A stretch of DNA of 64,000 bases from Hypomyces perniciosus (GCA_008477525.1 SPDT01000005.1:4650001-4714000); one strand, 5' to 3'. Shown: positions 45,546 through 59,575, counted from the first letter of the stretch. A program made the numbers and translations. Notes: a model not told the origin generated them from the sequence alone.

Positions 45546-48500
45546 AGCAATTAAGTAATATAGGGATTAAAAGATACTGCAGATCATTTAATTATAATGC
45601 TAGCAGCCAAAGCAACTAATAATTACCTTTATATACTTTAGCGACTATATTTTTATAAATAAGGTTATATATTAAAGGGGGAAGAAGGTTACTCTTTATT
45701 AAACTAGGTCTATTTATATATCTTTATACTTTTATACTTTCTTAATCTAATAGCTGCTTAAATGAGCAGTTAACCTTTTTTAGGTAAACAAAAAAAAAAA
45801 AGCAAGTATATTAAATATATTAATTACCCCTAATAAAACCCTCCCTATAAATATTCGCGAATAAAAGTAGTAAATCTTAATAAAATACTTCTTTTATTAA
45901 ATCCTTTTAATATTAATATAATAATATTTAAAAAAAATAGAAATAATATAAGAAAGTAGCGGAAAAAGTATTATTAAAAGAAAAAGGGAAAGAAAATTAA
46001 AAGCAAAACTACTGCCGTTTATATTATTAATTCCAATTTAATCTCTATTAAATTATTCCCCTTTTATTAGAATTATTATAATTCAATAGTCCCCTTTTAT
46101 TAATCTCTTTATTACAGGCATTTTAAGCTGCTATCTATTCATCTTATATTAATTATTTTATTATTTATATAAGTATATAGATTTATTTTTAAATATTGTC
46201 TTAAGCTAATTTATTAATTAGTTTAAGTAGCGTTAAACTGCAGTATATATCTAAGCCTATAATTTATTAGACTTAGGAATATTAAAGTGCGGTTTTCCCT
46301 ATTACTACTATAAAGGCTACTATTATAGCTTGCCCTCTTTCGCCTAGTTTTAAAAAAGCTTTTTTATTCTCCTTAATTGCTTACCGGTTAAGTTCAGTAA
46401 TAACTTTTAAAACTCTTTTATCTTTTAAGTCCTAGTTATCCTTTAATATATTAGAAAAGCTATTACTTTCTTTAAAGGAAACCGACTCTATATTTAAGGT
46501 TTCAGCATTATTAGCAACAGCTAGTATAGTTAGCGGGGGTCTTATAGGTTATAGTATTACTAAAAAATGCATTAACCTACTTTTAGTCGCCAGTTTTACT
46601 ACTACTTTTATAAAAGATACTGCTTATATTACTAGACTAGCAGTATTATTTTATTTCTTTACTATTAATACTATATATAAAATAAAATAAAATACTTTTC
46701 TTTTATTTTACTGCAATTAGTTTAATTATATAGTTAAAGGTATAAGTATTATTACTATAAAAAATTATCTTTTAAGTATTAGCTACTATTATTAAAATTT
46801 TCTTTAAATACTTAAAGGTAAAAAGGCAATTAATTATCGAGAAAGACTATTATTATAATAGATTAACCTATTCTCCTTTATAAAGTTATTTACTAGTATT
46901 CCTAAATTAACTAAATATTAACTACTAATCTTTATTATATTCCTCCTATAAATTATTTTAGGGGGAGCCTATTAGCTTTAATTTAACTTAATTAAATAAT
47001 ATTTAATTAAAAAAGGCAGGATATTTTTAATATTTATTTTAAAATTTATAATAGTAAGTTTATTTATTATTAAAGATTAATGCAAAACTTAAATTATATT
47101 TATATAGCCTTTAACTAAATATTTAAAATATAAATATTAATATTAATCTTAAAGTAAAAGTTTAAATCCCTTTAAATTAATTATTCTATACTTTTTAAAG
47201 CTAAAAAAGATAAAGATCCCGCTTAAAGGTCTTGCTAGTTAACTTAATTTAACGCCAATAAGTCTATAAAGTATTTACTAGATCTAGAATAGGCTTAAAT
47301 AGCTATATTTATTAACTTTAGGTTATTCTATATATAGGACTATATAAAAGCTAAATAAATAGGGAAATCTGGCTTTCTTAACTATATAGGCCTATAAATT
47401 AAGGAATTGCTGCACTTAGCGCTTACAGTTATATTTATAAAAGTTAAAATAGTAAAGGTATTTATATTTAGTAAAAATATAAATATATTAATGTTTAAAG
47501 AAATAAATTAACTTTATAAGAATTTATTATCGTTTAATAAAGTACTAAAAGTTTTATAGTCTATTAAGAATATGAAAAGCTTAAAGTATTATTTAATTAA
47601 AGGCAAAGGTACCTTTAAAAGCATTTATAAATACTATAATCTTAATTTAAGCTACTTTAATAATTGCTAGTCCTTTTACTATTATATAAAGTATTGCCTT
47701 TAAAGTAAAGTTTAATATTTATTTTTTATAGGAAAAGTTATATAAAAAGTTATAAATATTTTTAATATAAAAGTACTATTTATTTAACTTAAAGTTAAAT
47801 ATTAATATAAAATTCTTATAGTAAATATAGCTTAAAGTAATTACTATTTTAACTAATAGTTATAGGTAATTAATAATATATTAATTAAGTTAAAGGTAGA
47901 TTTATAATAATTAATAGCTATATTAACTTATAATAAAACTAATAGTAAAGTTTTATTTATTTAGCTTAAAGAAATTTTTAATGCAGTTTAAAGATATTTA
48001 GTTAATATAGTAAAAGAGTAAAGTTTTTAATTTATTTTCTATAGGCTAGAAAAATAAAGTAAAAGGGTAAAGGTCTTTATTTAAATAAGGTATTATAATA
48101 AAGAAAGAAGAAGGGTATAATTAAATAGTTTTAAAGTAGGATTTAAAGTAAAGGCAATATTTTAATTATAGTAAAATAGAATTATATTTAAGTAAATAAA
48201 AAAAAGAAAAAGAAATAGAATATAATATTATTTTTATCTTTTTATAGGTATATATATATAGTTTAGTATATAAAGTAGTTTTTTTATTATATATAAATTA
48301 CTGCTTTTTTACAGTAGCCTCTATAACTCGCTTTTTTTTTTATCTTCCTTTCTCTCTCTCTTTTCTCTTCCTTTTAATCTTTCCTTAGCTATTATTTAAT
48401 TATAAAGGATCCCGCTAAAAAAGCCTATTATTAATTGCCTAATATAGCTGACTTTATTAATATACCTATTACAGGCAAGAAAACCTTTAGCGAGATTTCT

Positions 48501-51500
48501 TTATCTTAAAAAGGTTAAACCTAGCTTTATCTCTTTACTTAACTATTTACTTTAAATAAAACTTTAGTAAATAAGTATTATTTAATTAATATCCTTATTG
48601 TAACTTTATCTAAATTTAAAAGTATTTTACTATTTAGATTATAAGTAATATTAATATTAGTTAGTTAAACTTACTAGGTTATTTAAAAATTACTTTCTCC
48701 TTTTTATTTACATTATCTTTATTACTTTTATTATTTATAAAAAGTTATACCTTTAAAGAATACTTTTAGCGCTATACTTTTAAAAACTTTTAATTATATC
48801 TTTAAAATATTATATATACTATTAAAGGAAAGCTTTTTAAGCTTATCTATATCCCAGTAAAGATTTTATATATTTATAAATAGTTCTTTTATACTCTTTT
48901 TAAATAAATAAAGTATATTAAAGCCTTATTTATATTATTTTACAGACAGCGCAATCTTTAATTCTATTAAAGGTGCCTTTAAACTTAGTCTATTACTATA
49001 ATAACTGCTAAAGAATATATCTTATTCCCTTTTTACAACTATATCTTTATCCCAGGTTTCTAATAAAAGGACTATTTAAATTACCTTTAATTTAAAGCCT
49101 TTTCTTATACTTAGCGATATTTTCCTAATTACCAGCCTTAATAAAGTAATTAAAGTATAGCTACTACTTTCCTTAAAAAAAATTAAATACCTACTTTTAT
49201 TAAACTAATAGTCTTTAATTATTTTAATCCTTTATTAGCCCTTTATTTTATAAAAGACTTTCTTTATTTTAAAGGAAATAAAAAGGCAGAGAGTTAAGCG
49301 ATTTAGCAGGTTTAAAAGTTTATCTTAACTTTTACTATTAAAAAATAAACAGTTAATAAAGAAATATAGTTAATAAATTATTTAATTTTACAGTTCTTTT
49401 CTTTATAGTATACCTAGGTTATATTTTTTATAGGCGGGGCAGTAGACTTTAATTAACGGCTATCTTTTCCCCTTTAAAAACAGCACTTAATAGCTATTTT
49501 TTTAAAACTATTGCCGCTTATCCTCCCCTATATATCCTTTATATAAAAGTAATTATTGTAATTTATTTAATTTATTCTAAGAATAGCTATTTTAAACTAT
49601 TATAAAAGACTGCATTTTAATTAAAATATCTCTTTTTCCTTTAACTTATAAATATATACCCTAGTTTTTAGCCAGACTATTTAATTTTATTAACTATATA
49701 TTCTTTTAATAGTTAAAGAGTTACTATAAAGTTTTTTAAGTTTTTAATTATTAATAACCTTAATTATCGCTTTATTAACTATTTTATCTGTAAATAAATC
49801 TTTATTTGCCTTTAAGTCTTAATTTATAAAAGTCTTTTTATTATCTTTAACTATTTACTAGCTAAATTTATCTTTTATAAACTTCTTTAAATATTTATTT
49901 AAGTAAATTTTATTAAGCAGGACCTTATTTAATATTTTTAGTTTATATACTTTTATTATATCCATTTAAAACTTAATTTTTAATAGGCCTCGCTAATATA
50001 TCTTTAAGTTTGCATCTTTTAAAAAGTCCCTTTAACGCTTTATATTATAAAGTAAAATAAAGTCGCTAAAGAAAAGTAATTTAGCTGCTTTCTATAGTAA
50101 ATCTTAATTAGTAATATTTATCCTTTTAGCTAATATTTAATAAAATATAATCACTCTTTCCTAAACTATTTCAATGTCTTCCTCTTTTCTTTTAAATATA
50201 TAAATATATACTATTAATTAATCTTTTATTATATAAACTTTATTTTAATTAATTAGCCGCTAAGTAAATAATTTTACTTTTAAAGGAAAAATCAATTCCT
50301 AGCTAAATAATAGGTAAAACGCAAATACTTTATCAAGCTTTTCACTATATATTTATTAGCTATAATTACTTTATTTAAATTTTAGAACTACTTTTTATTA
50401 AGCCTAGCTATCTTTACTAATATTAATATTAAAGTTTAATAGTTAACCTTTACTATAGCGTTAACTTTAAAGTTATATATTAATATTTAAATAATCTTAA
50501 CTTTTCAATTAATTAATACCTTTAAAAGTATTTTTTTTATTTCTAGTCCTTTATCTATATTAGCCTAAATTATTATACTAAATTAATATATTTATTTAAA
50601 TATAAACTTTATTATTACTGCTAATAATAACGTACATATAAGTTCTACTTTTACTTATCTATAAAAGTTATATTTTCCTTTAAACGGGTAAATATATCTA
50701 TAGTTACTTAAGATATATTAAATATTAAAATAAACCTTCTCTATAGGCCTAATTAATTCTATTATAATAGCTGGCTCTTTAAGGCAGTATAGATTAAAGC
50801 TTTAATATTAAGGGCATAATATAACTGCCTTATATATATTATTCTATATCTATAGCCACTAGTATCTTTCCTTTAAAAACTAGAAAGTTACCTCCTAGCC
50901 TTTATAGCCTATTTTAATATAGTACTATTAAATAGCTATTTTCTTTAAAGTTAAGCTATTAAAGATAAATATAGGCTAGCAGCAATATTTTATTAATTTT
51001 ACCTATAACTTCCTATCTTTTATAATAAACCTTTTTACTTTATTCTTAAATTATTAAAAGTCTACAGCTAAAAAATCAAATAGTCTCTGCATTATTTAAA
51101 GGTATTGCGCGATTTATTAAAACTCTTTACTATACTCCTCCCTTAACAGTATAAACGAAATTATACTTAAATATATATTTATAAAATCTTTTAAATCCCC
51201 TTTTTTCTTAGCTTCAGCTTTATTTATAGCAGTTACTGGTTTATAGGATAAAGTATCTGCTATAATATTTTCTTTCTTAAAAATATATTTAATAGTAAAG
51301 TCAAAAAAAAGGATATAATTAATCTATTAGGTTATATACCTATTAAGGATATTATTAATTCTATTATTTATTTAATTAATAACTACTTTAACGTCTATTT
51401 CTAATATAAATAAAAGTCTATAAATATAAATATATAGCCTTTTAAAGGCTTAAAGTAAAGCTTTATATTCTTTTTTTATAGCATTATACTTTATTTCTAA

Positions 51501-52963
51501 TAAAAGCCAGTATCCACCTTTATATTAAATTAATTATCTTTTCCCTTTTATAATCTATCTTAAAATAGCCCCCTAATTTACTATACTAGCATTAACTATA
51601 AAGATTACCTCTTTATATCCTTTATTTATATTTAATATTACTAGTATTAAAGCAGAAGTAATAAGCTCTTTAAGTTTATTTATAGCTTACTATTATTCTT
51701 TAATTTATTTTTAAAAGGCGTTTTTCTTTAATAAAGTTATTAAAGGCTTAATAATCCACGCAAAACATTTAATCTAGTATCTATAATAGCCAATTAAACT
51801 CAAAAAAGATTAAACTTTATTAATAGTTTTATAATTCTCTTATTCTTTAATTTTAATAATTTTACTTATAGCTAATTAATGCCCTTCTATTTTATATAAA
51901 TACTTTATTAATTTAGCAGATTTTTAATAAAAAATAAATTTTACTGCTAAAATTATATATCCTAATAATTTAATATTTACTAAAGTTTTATTTAGGTTTT
52001 GCAGATGTTTTAAAATATAGTATTAAACCCTAAATATTACTTCTTTACCGCTATAAATAGACTTTAAACTTTATACTACAATATTATCTAAAAATAGTCA
52101 GTAAACTATAAGTATAAAATTAAATAGTATTTAAAAAATAATATATTAAAATTGCGCTATTAAATTTATAGCGCCTATTAAAAAAGTATAGTATTTAAAA
52201 GGCTAATAGGGCTTATAAATATAGTTATATATTAGCTTTTTTTATTAAAAGGGATTTAATTATAGCTTAAAAAAAGTCTAGTAATAATAGTATTATATAA
52301 CCTGCAAAATCCTCACTAAATTAATCTACACTTAAAGGAATAAAAGTATCCCTAATAGTTACTTTATTTATATATATAATAAACTTAAGAAAGTAAAGGC
52401 TATTATTTTTCTTTTATACTAGGAAAAATAGGTTTTTATATAGCCTATAACTTTCCTTTAAAAGACTTTTGGTTTTTTGCTGTATTTATTAGTTTTTAAA
52501 GGAATCTATAAATTAACTTTAGGGTAGTATAGTAGAAGTTTAATAGCTTTTTTTATAAAGAATAGCAAATAAAACTCTTTATATAATTTAAAGGGGATAT
52601 ATTTTTAGGGATTTATAGGTTTTTTAAGCTAAAGTGCTTTTTTAATATTAAATAAGCTAATAGCTTAGAGGAAATATATTTCCTTTTTGCTATTTTTTTT
52701 AATGCAGTAGTATTTTACTTGCAATATTAAAGCTAGTATAAGCTGGGCTCTTTATATAGCTTTTATATTCCTAGGCTCCTCTTTATCTGTAAATTATAGC
52801 TATAGGCTGACTTTTCTATAGCTAATTTCTTTTTTGGCTGTATTATATATTACCTGGTTAGCCTTAGTTTAAGGCTTACTAAAGATTAGGTTATAATTTA
52901 ATTTATTTATTATATAGGTATATTAATGTTTAATATAGCTATATAGATTTAGGTAAATAATAG
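45546..52963. mobile_element. Decayed retroelement bodies, identity uncertain
   Basis: AT-rich with no usable open frame. Minus-strand pieces at about 51.9-52.1 kb can be read, with stops, as a string ending in KLLGYIILAVKF, somewhat like the segment after the RT active site of gypsy elements. A mixed C/T tract lies at 48305-48380. Nothing else was recognised. Confidence 0.35.
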
Positions 52964-53544
52964 TGTTAAAATAATAAGGTTATACTGAACCTCATTTAAG
53001 TGCAGCTTCTAGGAAGGTGCACCTAACGCAGCAATAAGGAAACGACTGAGAGTCTAGTTGGGTTAACAATGGATGAACAATTGAATTATAACTGAACTAA
53101 TAGCTAGAAAGCTATAGAATATCTAGTGATGTGCGGCTGATGTAGAAGTGAATTATATAAACAATAGCTTTATCTTCTACAATAGTCCTCCGACCTAACA
53201 ATAGGTGTACGGTGGCAGAATTAGGTTCGTGGCCGCATTCCTATTTTCCGCAAAATTCATTTGTATATAAAATCAGTCAAATCGACTCACGGCCATACAA
53301 ACGGGAAACCATTTTGGTCAGATTTTTCACAATAGCCATTATAGCCATTGTATTGAGTCTAGGGTAGGCGGGGTAGCTGGTCCTAGCTCAATTGTTATCG
53401 TTGAAGATAACAGAAATTTCCTGACTTACACCGAAGTTCCTCCAGAACTCGGTCCTAGCGTCGGGCCTAATTCTGGGTCTAGCCAGAATAGAAAGGTTAC
53501 CCAATTACACAGAAATCCTTGCATTTTAGCCCTCCTTTTTAACA
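52964..53544 (+). mobile_element. Solo LTR, family 2, copy A (581 bp) with AATAG target duplication
   Basis: Starts TGTTAAAATAAT and ends CTTTTTAACA, so the ends form an inverted repeat. AATAG occurs on both sides (52959-52963 and 53545-53549). No internal element sequence is attached. Composition is near normal, unlike its surroundings. Confidence 0.88.
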
Positions 53545-53549
53545 AATAG

Positions 53550-55027
53550 TAATATAGCTGGTTTTTACTTTTTTATAAATTTTAATAAATATTTTAATTT
53601 TCCTTTTAGTAATTTTAATTTACAGGAAGTATATTTTTTAGGTAAAGGAGCAGTTTACAATAGTATAAAGGTTACAGCTAGTATTAAATAATACTGTAAT
53701 AAATATATTCTCTATTCTAGCTTATAATATTACTAATTTGCTGGTTATTTACTCTTTAAACTCCTTTTATCCTTTTAGCTTTTCCTTTATAGGCTTTAAT
53801 GCCTGACTTTACATTAAAGTTAATCTTTTAATTTATCGCTAAAGTTATTATCTTCCTCGCTATTAATATATTAGTTATTATTATTAAACTTGCAGTTAAT
53901 AATTTAAACCTAATGCGCCTAAGCTTTATAGCCTTTTTTATAAAACCAGGCAATATATCTTTTTTTCCTGTAATAGTAATATATAGTCTCTTAAGCAGTA
54001 TTTACCTTACTCGCTAAAAAGCTATATCGGCACTAGTTCTTTATATAGTTTATACCCCCTATTTATATATTACCTTTTTTATTGACTGCTTATATATAGT
54101 CTTTTAAAGTATAATATAGTTAAGGCTTATTATATTCTTTTTACTAAAGGTAGCCTATTAAGGCAACTCCTATATTCTATTAATTTAAATTTAATTGTTT
54201 AATATAGTTAGCGATATTTAAATTTTAATAAACTATTTACTATAAGTAAGCAGTAAGTTTACTATTACTAAGCAGAATTATAGTTTTAAAGATAATACTC
54301 TTTTAAAGAAGATAATTTTAGTTTAATTAGTTTAATTATTGCTGCTTACTTTAAAAAGCTTTTATTTAAAGCAGGGAAGGAAAAATAAAAGTAAAGTTTT
54401 ATTTTTTTATTTAAAAGTATACAGCTTTTATGCAGTTTAATTCTAAAGTCTTTAATCTTTATAGGTATAGTCTAAGTATTATATAAATTCCGCTAAGTTA
54501 TAGTTTTTATTAATTCCTTTTAATATATAAAAAATAGTAATTATTTATTTAAGTATAGCATTTAAGTAAAAGTTAATAAAGTATTACTGTTTTTTATTAC
54601 TATTATAGAACTTTTTATTAAGTTTAAGCTTTTTGCATATATTTTATACCTATATAGTATATTCCCTTTATTTTCCTAAGAATTTAAATAGGTTAAAGAG
54701 TAGCTTCCTTTTAACCTTAAAAGCTTATATAAACTTTATTATAGAGGTTAATATAGGCTTTATAGTTATAGCCTATATAGGTTTTAATTTAAGTTATAGA
54801 AGGAATAATATTTTACTTTCTTAGCTATCTAGCCTTCAAGTCGCTAATACTATAAAGTTTAGCTTTTTTATTAATGCAGCTATTTATTCCTATAAAGGTA
54901 AAATAGTTTACTTAATCTATAACTATATATCGTTGCCTTTAAAGGCTTAGTCTTTAAAATTTACTATTTTCCTTTTATAGTAAGAGTTCTATTACTTATT
55001 AGCTAGGTAGTAGCTAAGTTATAAATA
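53550..55027. mobile_element. Decayed retroelement sequence between LTR copies
   Basis: AT-rich and without supported coding. A 63-codon open frame at 54633-54824 appears to be a chance frame in degenerate sequence. Confidence 0.35.
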
Positions 55028-55252
55028 TATAATAGGTATAGCTTAACTAGAAAGTATATAGTTAAGGCATTTCTGTATTGTTTATTTATAGTTAAGGAAG
55101 GAGGCTCTATATTAGCTATATATATGTTATATAGTTGTGCGTATAGGGTTATAGCTGAGGTGGTTTCCTAATTAGGTAAATGGTTTAGTATTGGTTGTAT
55201 TTCCGGATTCAGCGTAGTCGTGATTCCGGGAGATATAGCCTAGCCTATAATA
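55028..55252 (-). mobile_element. LTR, family 1, inverted and mutated copy
   Basis: Reverse complement of 41945-42154, with many C-to-T/G-to-A differences. The best block is GATTCCGGGAGATATAGCCT against the reverse of AGGCCATGTCTCCCGGAATC. The ends read TATAATAGG...GCCTATAATA, which fits mutated TGTAAC...TGTAACA ends. No matching target duplication was seen (AAATA left, CCTTA right), so it may be part of a larger rearranged element. Confidence 0.75.
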
Positions 55253-57105
55253 CCTTAAAGCATAAATTAAGGCCTAGGTTAAAGCCCTGAATGAAGCCTC
55301 GCTACTAAGCCTTAGAAATAATAACCTACCTGGCCGCTGCTAGACTAAAGACCCTAAGTAATTTAGTGGTAAATAGAAGGATATTATTAAATGTTAGTAA
55401 AAATATATTAACTGGCGTTTTTAGATTAATATTACTTTTATAGGCAATTAATTAATCTTTTTAACTAAATTTAAGAAAATCCTATATATTGCAGGTTTTT
55501 TAAAGGGAGATATATACTGACTGCAATAAAGAACCTTTAACACTATTATTAAGAGTTTTAATAACCTTGCCTAGTAGTATTAAAAGACTAGTGCAGTACT
55601 TTTTATTAATTTTAATAAGTAATATAAAATAATTAACCTTTTTTAAAAGGTATTATAGTCTTTTAATAACCTATATATATTAAATAAGCCTTTTTAGAAC
55701 TTTATAGTAAAGTTATTTATACTAGGCAGTAAATGCAGTAAAACTGCTAAGTAGATAGTAAAGGCCTTAAAGATAAAGGTCTTTTAAGAGCTTGCCGACG
55801 CTATAAGGACCTAAGTAATTAAGCTAGATAAGTTTAACTTTACTAAGTAGTGTTAACTTTACTAGACTATCTATAATAGGCTTTAGGAGGGCGCCTACTA
55901 TAACGCCTTCCGCGCTACTTAAATAGGCTAGCGTTAATAAAGCTATTAATAGTAGTAGTATTAGCATTAATAGTAATATTATTAATGCCAGTAAAATAAC
56001 TAAGCTATTACTTTAATGTTAGCTAGCGACTTAATATAACTGGATATTATATATACCTTGCTACTTTACCTTTAAATCTTTTACAAAGAATATATCGCTA
56101 AAAGACTCTGCTTTTACTATAAAAAAGCAGGCTATAGCTTTAATAAATATAATAAAAAAAAGCAGTTTAATATATACTAAGGCAATTTATACTAGATATA
56201 AAATTAAAACCGCTAAATTTAGCTATATTAGCTATGCCTTAACTTAGCAGTACTTTAAAGCTAATAATAAAATAGTCTAGTAAAGTATAATAATTAAACT
56301 TTAATAGTGCACTAATACTACCCGCAATGCTTAAGTAACCTATAAATCCAGGCCCTAAACAATATACCCTCTTTAAGTATTAATAAAGATAATAACAGTA
56401 GCGCTGCCCTATTAACTTTTAGTTTACTTTAATTTAGCTAGATTTACCTATTAAAAACCTAAACCTAACTCGCGAACTAGGGAAAAGATTAACTTTTACT
56501 AAAAGTTATAAATAAAGGTTAACTATAAATAAAACTATTATCTTAAAATAGATCCACTATTATCTTTTTAATTAAAAACCCTTTAAACTTAAATTAATAG
56601 ATAGTAAATCCCTTTTAATATAAATTATACTATTTGTTGTATATAATATCTGTGTTGATATAAAAGCTTTAATAGATAATAGCTGTATACTTTAAGCTTT
56701 TACTAGCTGCGCTTTTATTAAACGATTTAATATTACTATTTAATAACTGCTATTTACTAGGAATCTTTTATTTATTAATAAAAGTATAGTTAATAAAATT
56801 TTAAACTTCTTTATTATATAAACTATAATTAACTCCTATAAAGAACTCTGCCTCTTTTTTATTATAAGTATTCCTAATAATATATTTATAATCTTTAGCC
56901 TTTTATAGCTAAGAAAATATAACTTTAATATTAACTAGGAAGAGTTAACTATTACTTTTAAATCCTGTTACTATTATAACTACTATCTTTTAAAAAGTAT
57001 AGCCGGACCTATATAGGTTTTAATAGCAGTTAAAATAAAAAATCACTTTATTAAAGTTAATATAGGGAATATATATTACTAGCAATTAATAGTTAAAAAC
57101 GTTTT
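55253..57105. mobile_element. Decayed retroelement sequence, possibly gag-like
   Basis: Less AT-rich than the block average, with many stops. By eye it suggests an eroded polyprotein on the plus strand, but no motif is clear enough to name. Confidence 0.35.
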
Positions 57106-57685
57106 TGTTAAAAAGGAGGGCTAAAAAGCAAGGATTTCTGTATAATTAGGTAACCTTCCTATTCTGGCTAGACCCGGAATTAGGCCCGACGCTAGGACCG
57201 AGTTCTGGAGGAACTTTGGTGTAAGTCAGGAAATTTCTGTTATCTTCAACGATAACAATTGAGCTAGGACCAGCTACCCCGCCTACCCTAGACTCAATAC
57301 AATGGCCATAATGGCTATTGTGAAAAATCTGACCAAAATGGTTTCCTGTTTGTATGGCCGTGAGTCGATTTGACCGATTTTACATATAAATGAATTTTGC
57401 GGAAAATAGGAATGGGGCCACGAACCCAATTCTGCCGCCACATTCCTATTATCTAGTCGGAGGACTATTGTAGAAGACAAAGCTATTGTTTATACAATCA
57501 CTTCTACACTAGCCGCACATTACTAGATATTCTATAGCTTTCTAGCTATTAGTTCAGTTACAATTTAATTGTTTATCTATTGTTAACCCAACGAGACTCT
57601 CAGTTGTTTCCTTATTGCTGCGTTGGGTGCACCTTCCTAGAAGCTGCACTTAAATAAGGTTCAGTATAACCTTGTTATTTCAACA
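57106..57685 (-). mobile_element. Solo LTR, family 2, copy B (580 bp), inverted, with GTTTT target duplication
   Basis: Reverse complement of copy A over its whole length with few differences. Ends on the plus strand are TGTTAAAAAGGA...TTTCAACA. GTTTT occurs on both sides (57101-57105 and 57686-57690). With copy A it forms an inverted pair 3.6 kb apart. Confidence 0.88.
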
Positions 57686-57690
57686 GTTTT

Positions 57691-58573
57691 AGATAAAGTA
57701 GAGCTTAATTTAACTGGATAAAGAATTATATTATACTAGTAACTATTAGTCGAGAATACCTTAAAAGAAATAAACTATAACCTAATTAGGGAGAGGGCCT
57801 TTAAACTGTATATTCTATAAACCTTAACGCTAAACCGGGATTATTATATAACCTATAGGTATAATAGAACTAATAATAAGGAAATATAGGCATAAATAAT
57901 CTTAAATTAAATATATATAAAGCTATTGCCTGCCCCTATAATCTACAGTTAATAATAAAAAGGGAAACCCTTACTAAAACTATAACTATTATTTTTTAAT
58001 ATATTACTTCTATACAACTAAATTAAACTTTAAAATTAAGAAATATACCTAGATATAGCGGATATATAGATAATAGCAGCTATAAACTTTATTACTTTCT
58101 GTTAATAATTATATATCCGCGCAATAAAAGTAACCTAAAAGGAGATTAATTAAGCTATTAAAATTAAGGAATTAATACTTATTACTTTACTAAAACTTTT
58201 AAATAAGTTTTTCCAGTAAATATTTACAGGATAAGGAGACTATATTAAAGTAAAAATAGTATTACTTAAAGAAATATATAACTTTATTAATAAATATTAC
58301 TCTTTAATATAACTGAAAAAGATTATAGCTGCCGATATCGAGAAATTTATAGTAGGGAAATTTAAGCTTAGTAAGCCGGATATCCTAAAAAAACTGCTAT
58401 CTTGGCTATATAACTTATATAATGCCTTCCTGCTAAAGACAGTAAATAAGCTTCCCTTATAATAGGCCTAGGACTATAAGATTAAGATATTGCTAGGAAA
58501 AGACCTACTATATTAAAAAAATAGGCTATTTTTACTTAATAAACTGCAGGTAATAAAAAAATAGTTAGATAAT
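57691..58573 (+). mobile_element. Degenerate gypsy pol fragment
   Basis: With stops, the plus strand near 58320-58570 reads as DIEKFIVGKFKLSKPDILKK, then DYKIKILLGKDLLY and LNKLQVIKK. This matches the stretch before the reverse transcriptase of gypsy polyproteins (normally ...YDHKIELLPG...). It is cut by LTR copy C at 58574. The 58.0-58.2 kb part matches the minus strand at 43.9-44.3 kb. Confidence 0.6.
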
Positions 58574-58945
58574 TGTTAAAATAATGAGGTTATACTGAAC
58601 CTCATTTATATATAGCTTCTAGGAAGCTGCATACAACGTAGCAATAAGGGAACAACTAAGAGTCTAATTAGGTTAACAATAGATAAACAATTAAATTGTA
58701 ACTGAACTAATAGCTAGAAAGCTATAGAATATCTAGTGTATATGCGGCTGTTGTAGAAGTGATTGTAGAACAATACTTTATCTTCTACAATAGTCCTCTA
58801 ACCTAACAATAGGTGTGCGGTGGCAGAATTAGGTTTGTGGCCGCATTCCTATTTTCCGCAAAATTCATTTGTATGTAAAATCGGTCAAATCGACTCACGG
58901 CTATATAAACAGGAAACTATTTTGGTCAGATTTTTCACAATAGCT
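58574..58945 (+). mobile_element. LTR, family 2, copy C, truncated
   Basis: The first about 370 bp of family 2 (TGTTAAAATAATGAGG...) are in the same orientation as copy A and somewhat more mutated. It is cut at 58946 by the tail of a LINE. The rest of the LTR is not seen within the window. Confidence 0.83.
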
Positions 58946-58968
58946 ATTGATTGATTGATTGATTGATG
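58946..58968 (-). repeat. Simple repeat (ATTG)5, LINE 3' tail
   Basis: Five tandem ATTG units on the plus strand, that is CAAT units at the 3' end of the minus-strand LINE. It marks the target-primed insertion site in LTR copy C. Confidence 0.85.
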
Positions 58969-59575
58969 TACTATTAACGTCCTATGGCAAAGGCCACCAA
59001 TCCCAGTAGGGCAAAAGGACGTGCTATACTAGGTCTAACTACAGTATTACTAATAAACATATAAGCTCCCCTATATAGCATTTTATCGCCTTAGTAGGTA
59101 TAGTTTTCCAGCTCCACTCCCGTTAGCAGGTCGAGGAGACGCGAGAATCTCGCGTAGTGTATTAGGTGACCGAGGTCGACCCTAGGGGCTAGCCCTGTCG
59201 ATTTATAGGCGACTTAGTGGCGAGCTGCGAGTAAATCCCTTACAGGATAAAAAAGTAATAAAAGAAAGAATTAAAAGATTAAGTTTAATATTAGGATTGG
59301 TTCGGCTTCTTAGCGGCGCGGGTATATCTTAGTAAAGAAGCTAGAGGCCTGCGCTGTTTGGATAAAGTGGTTATAGCTAGAACCCAGCAGATAAAAAGTC
59401 GGTTCGCGGATTAAGGGGGCTAGTTCTTGTTATTGTCTCTTGCTAATCTTCCTGCAATAGAAGATGTGGTTATATGCTTTCTTCCTGCCGCAGCTGCAGC
59501 TCATTAATGCGTCTTTATGCCTGAAGCGCTTATAATACTGCGCGAAGTCCCTGTACTGGGACTTAGCGGCCAAGA
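58946..59575 (-). mobile_element. LINE (Tad-like) 3' end, minus strand
   Basis: On the minus strand the frame from about 59575 down to 59430 encodes AAKSQYRDFAQYYKRFRHKD, then ALMSCSCGRKKAYNHIFYCR. This is the CxC...H...C region found at the C-terminus of fungal LINE reverse transcriptases next to RNase H. After the stop, about 480 bases of 3' UTR end in a (CAAT)5 tail, at 58946-58965. The 5' part is missing; the element is cut at 59576 by a gypsy LTR. Confidence 0.75.

Noticed and set aside
54633..54824. 63-codon open frame in the AT-rich block
   Set aside because: Ile/Tyr/Phe/Asn-rich composition follows from AT bias; it lies in degenerate repeat sequence.
57283..57480. 65-codon minus-strand open frame
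   Set aside because: It lies fully inside solo LTR copy B and is not expected to be coding.
58946..58968. Microsatellite or CRISPR-like array
   Set aside because: It is only a (CAAT)5 tail of a LINE; there are no spacers and the genome is fungal.
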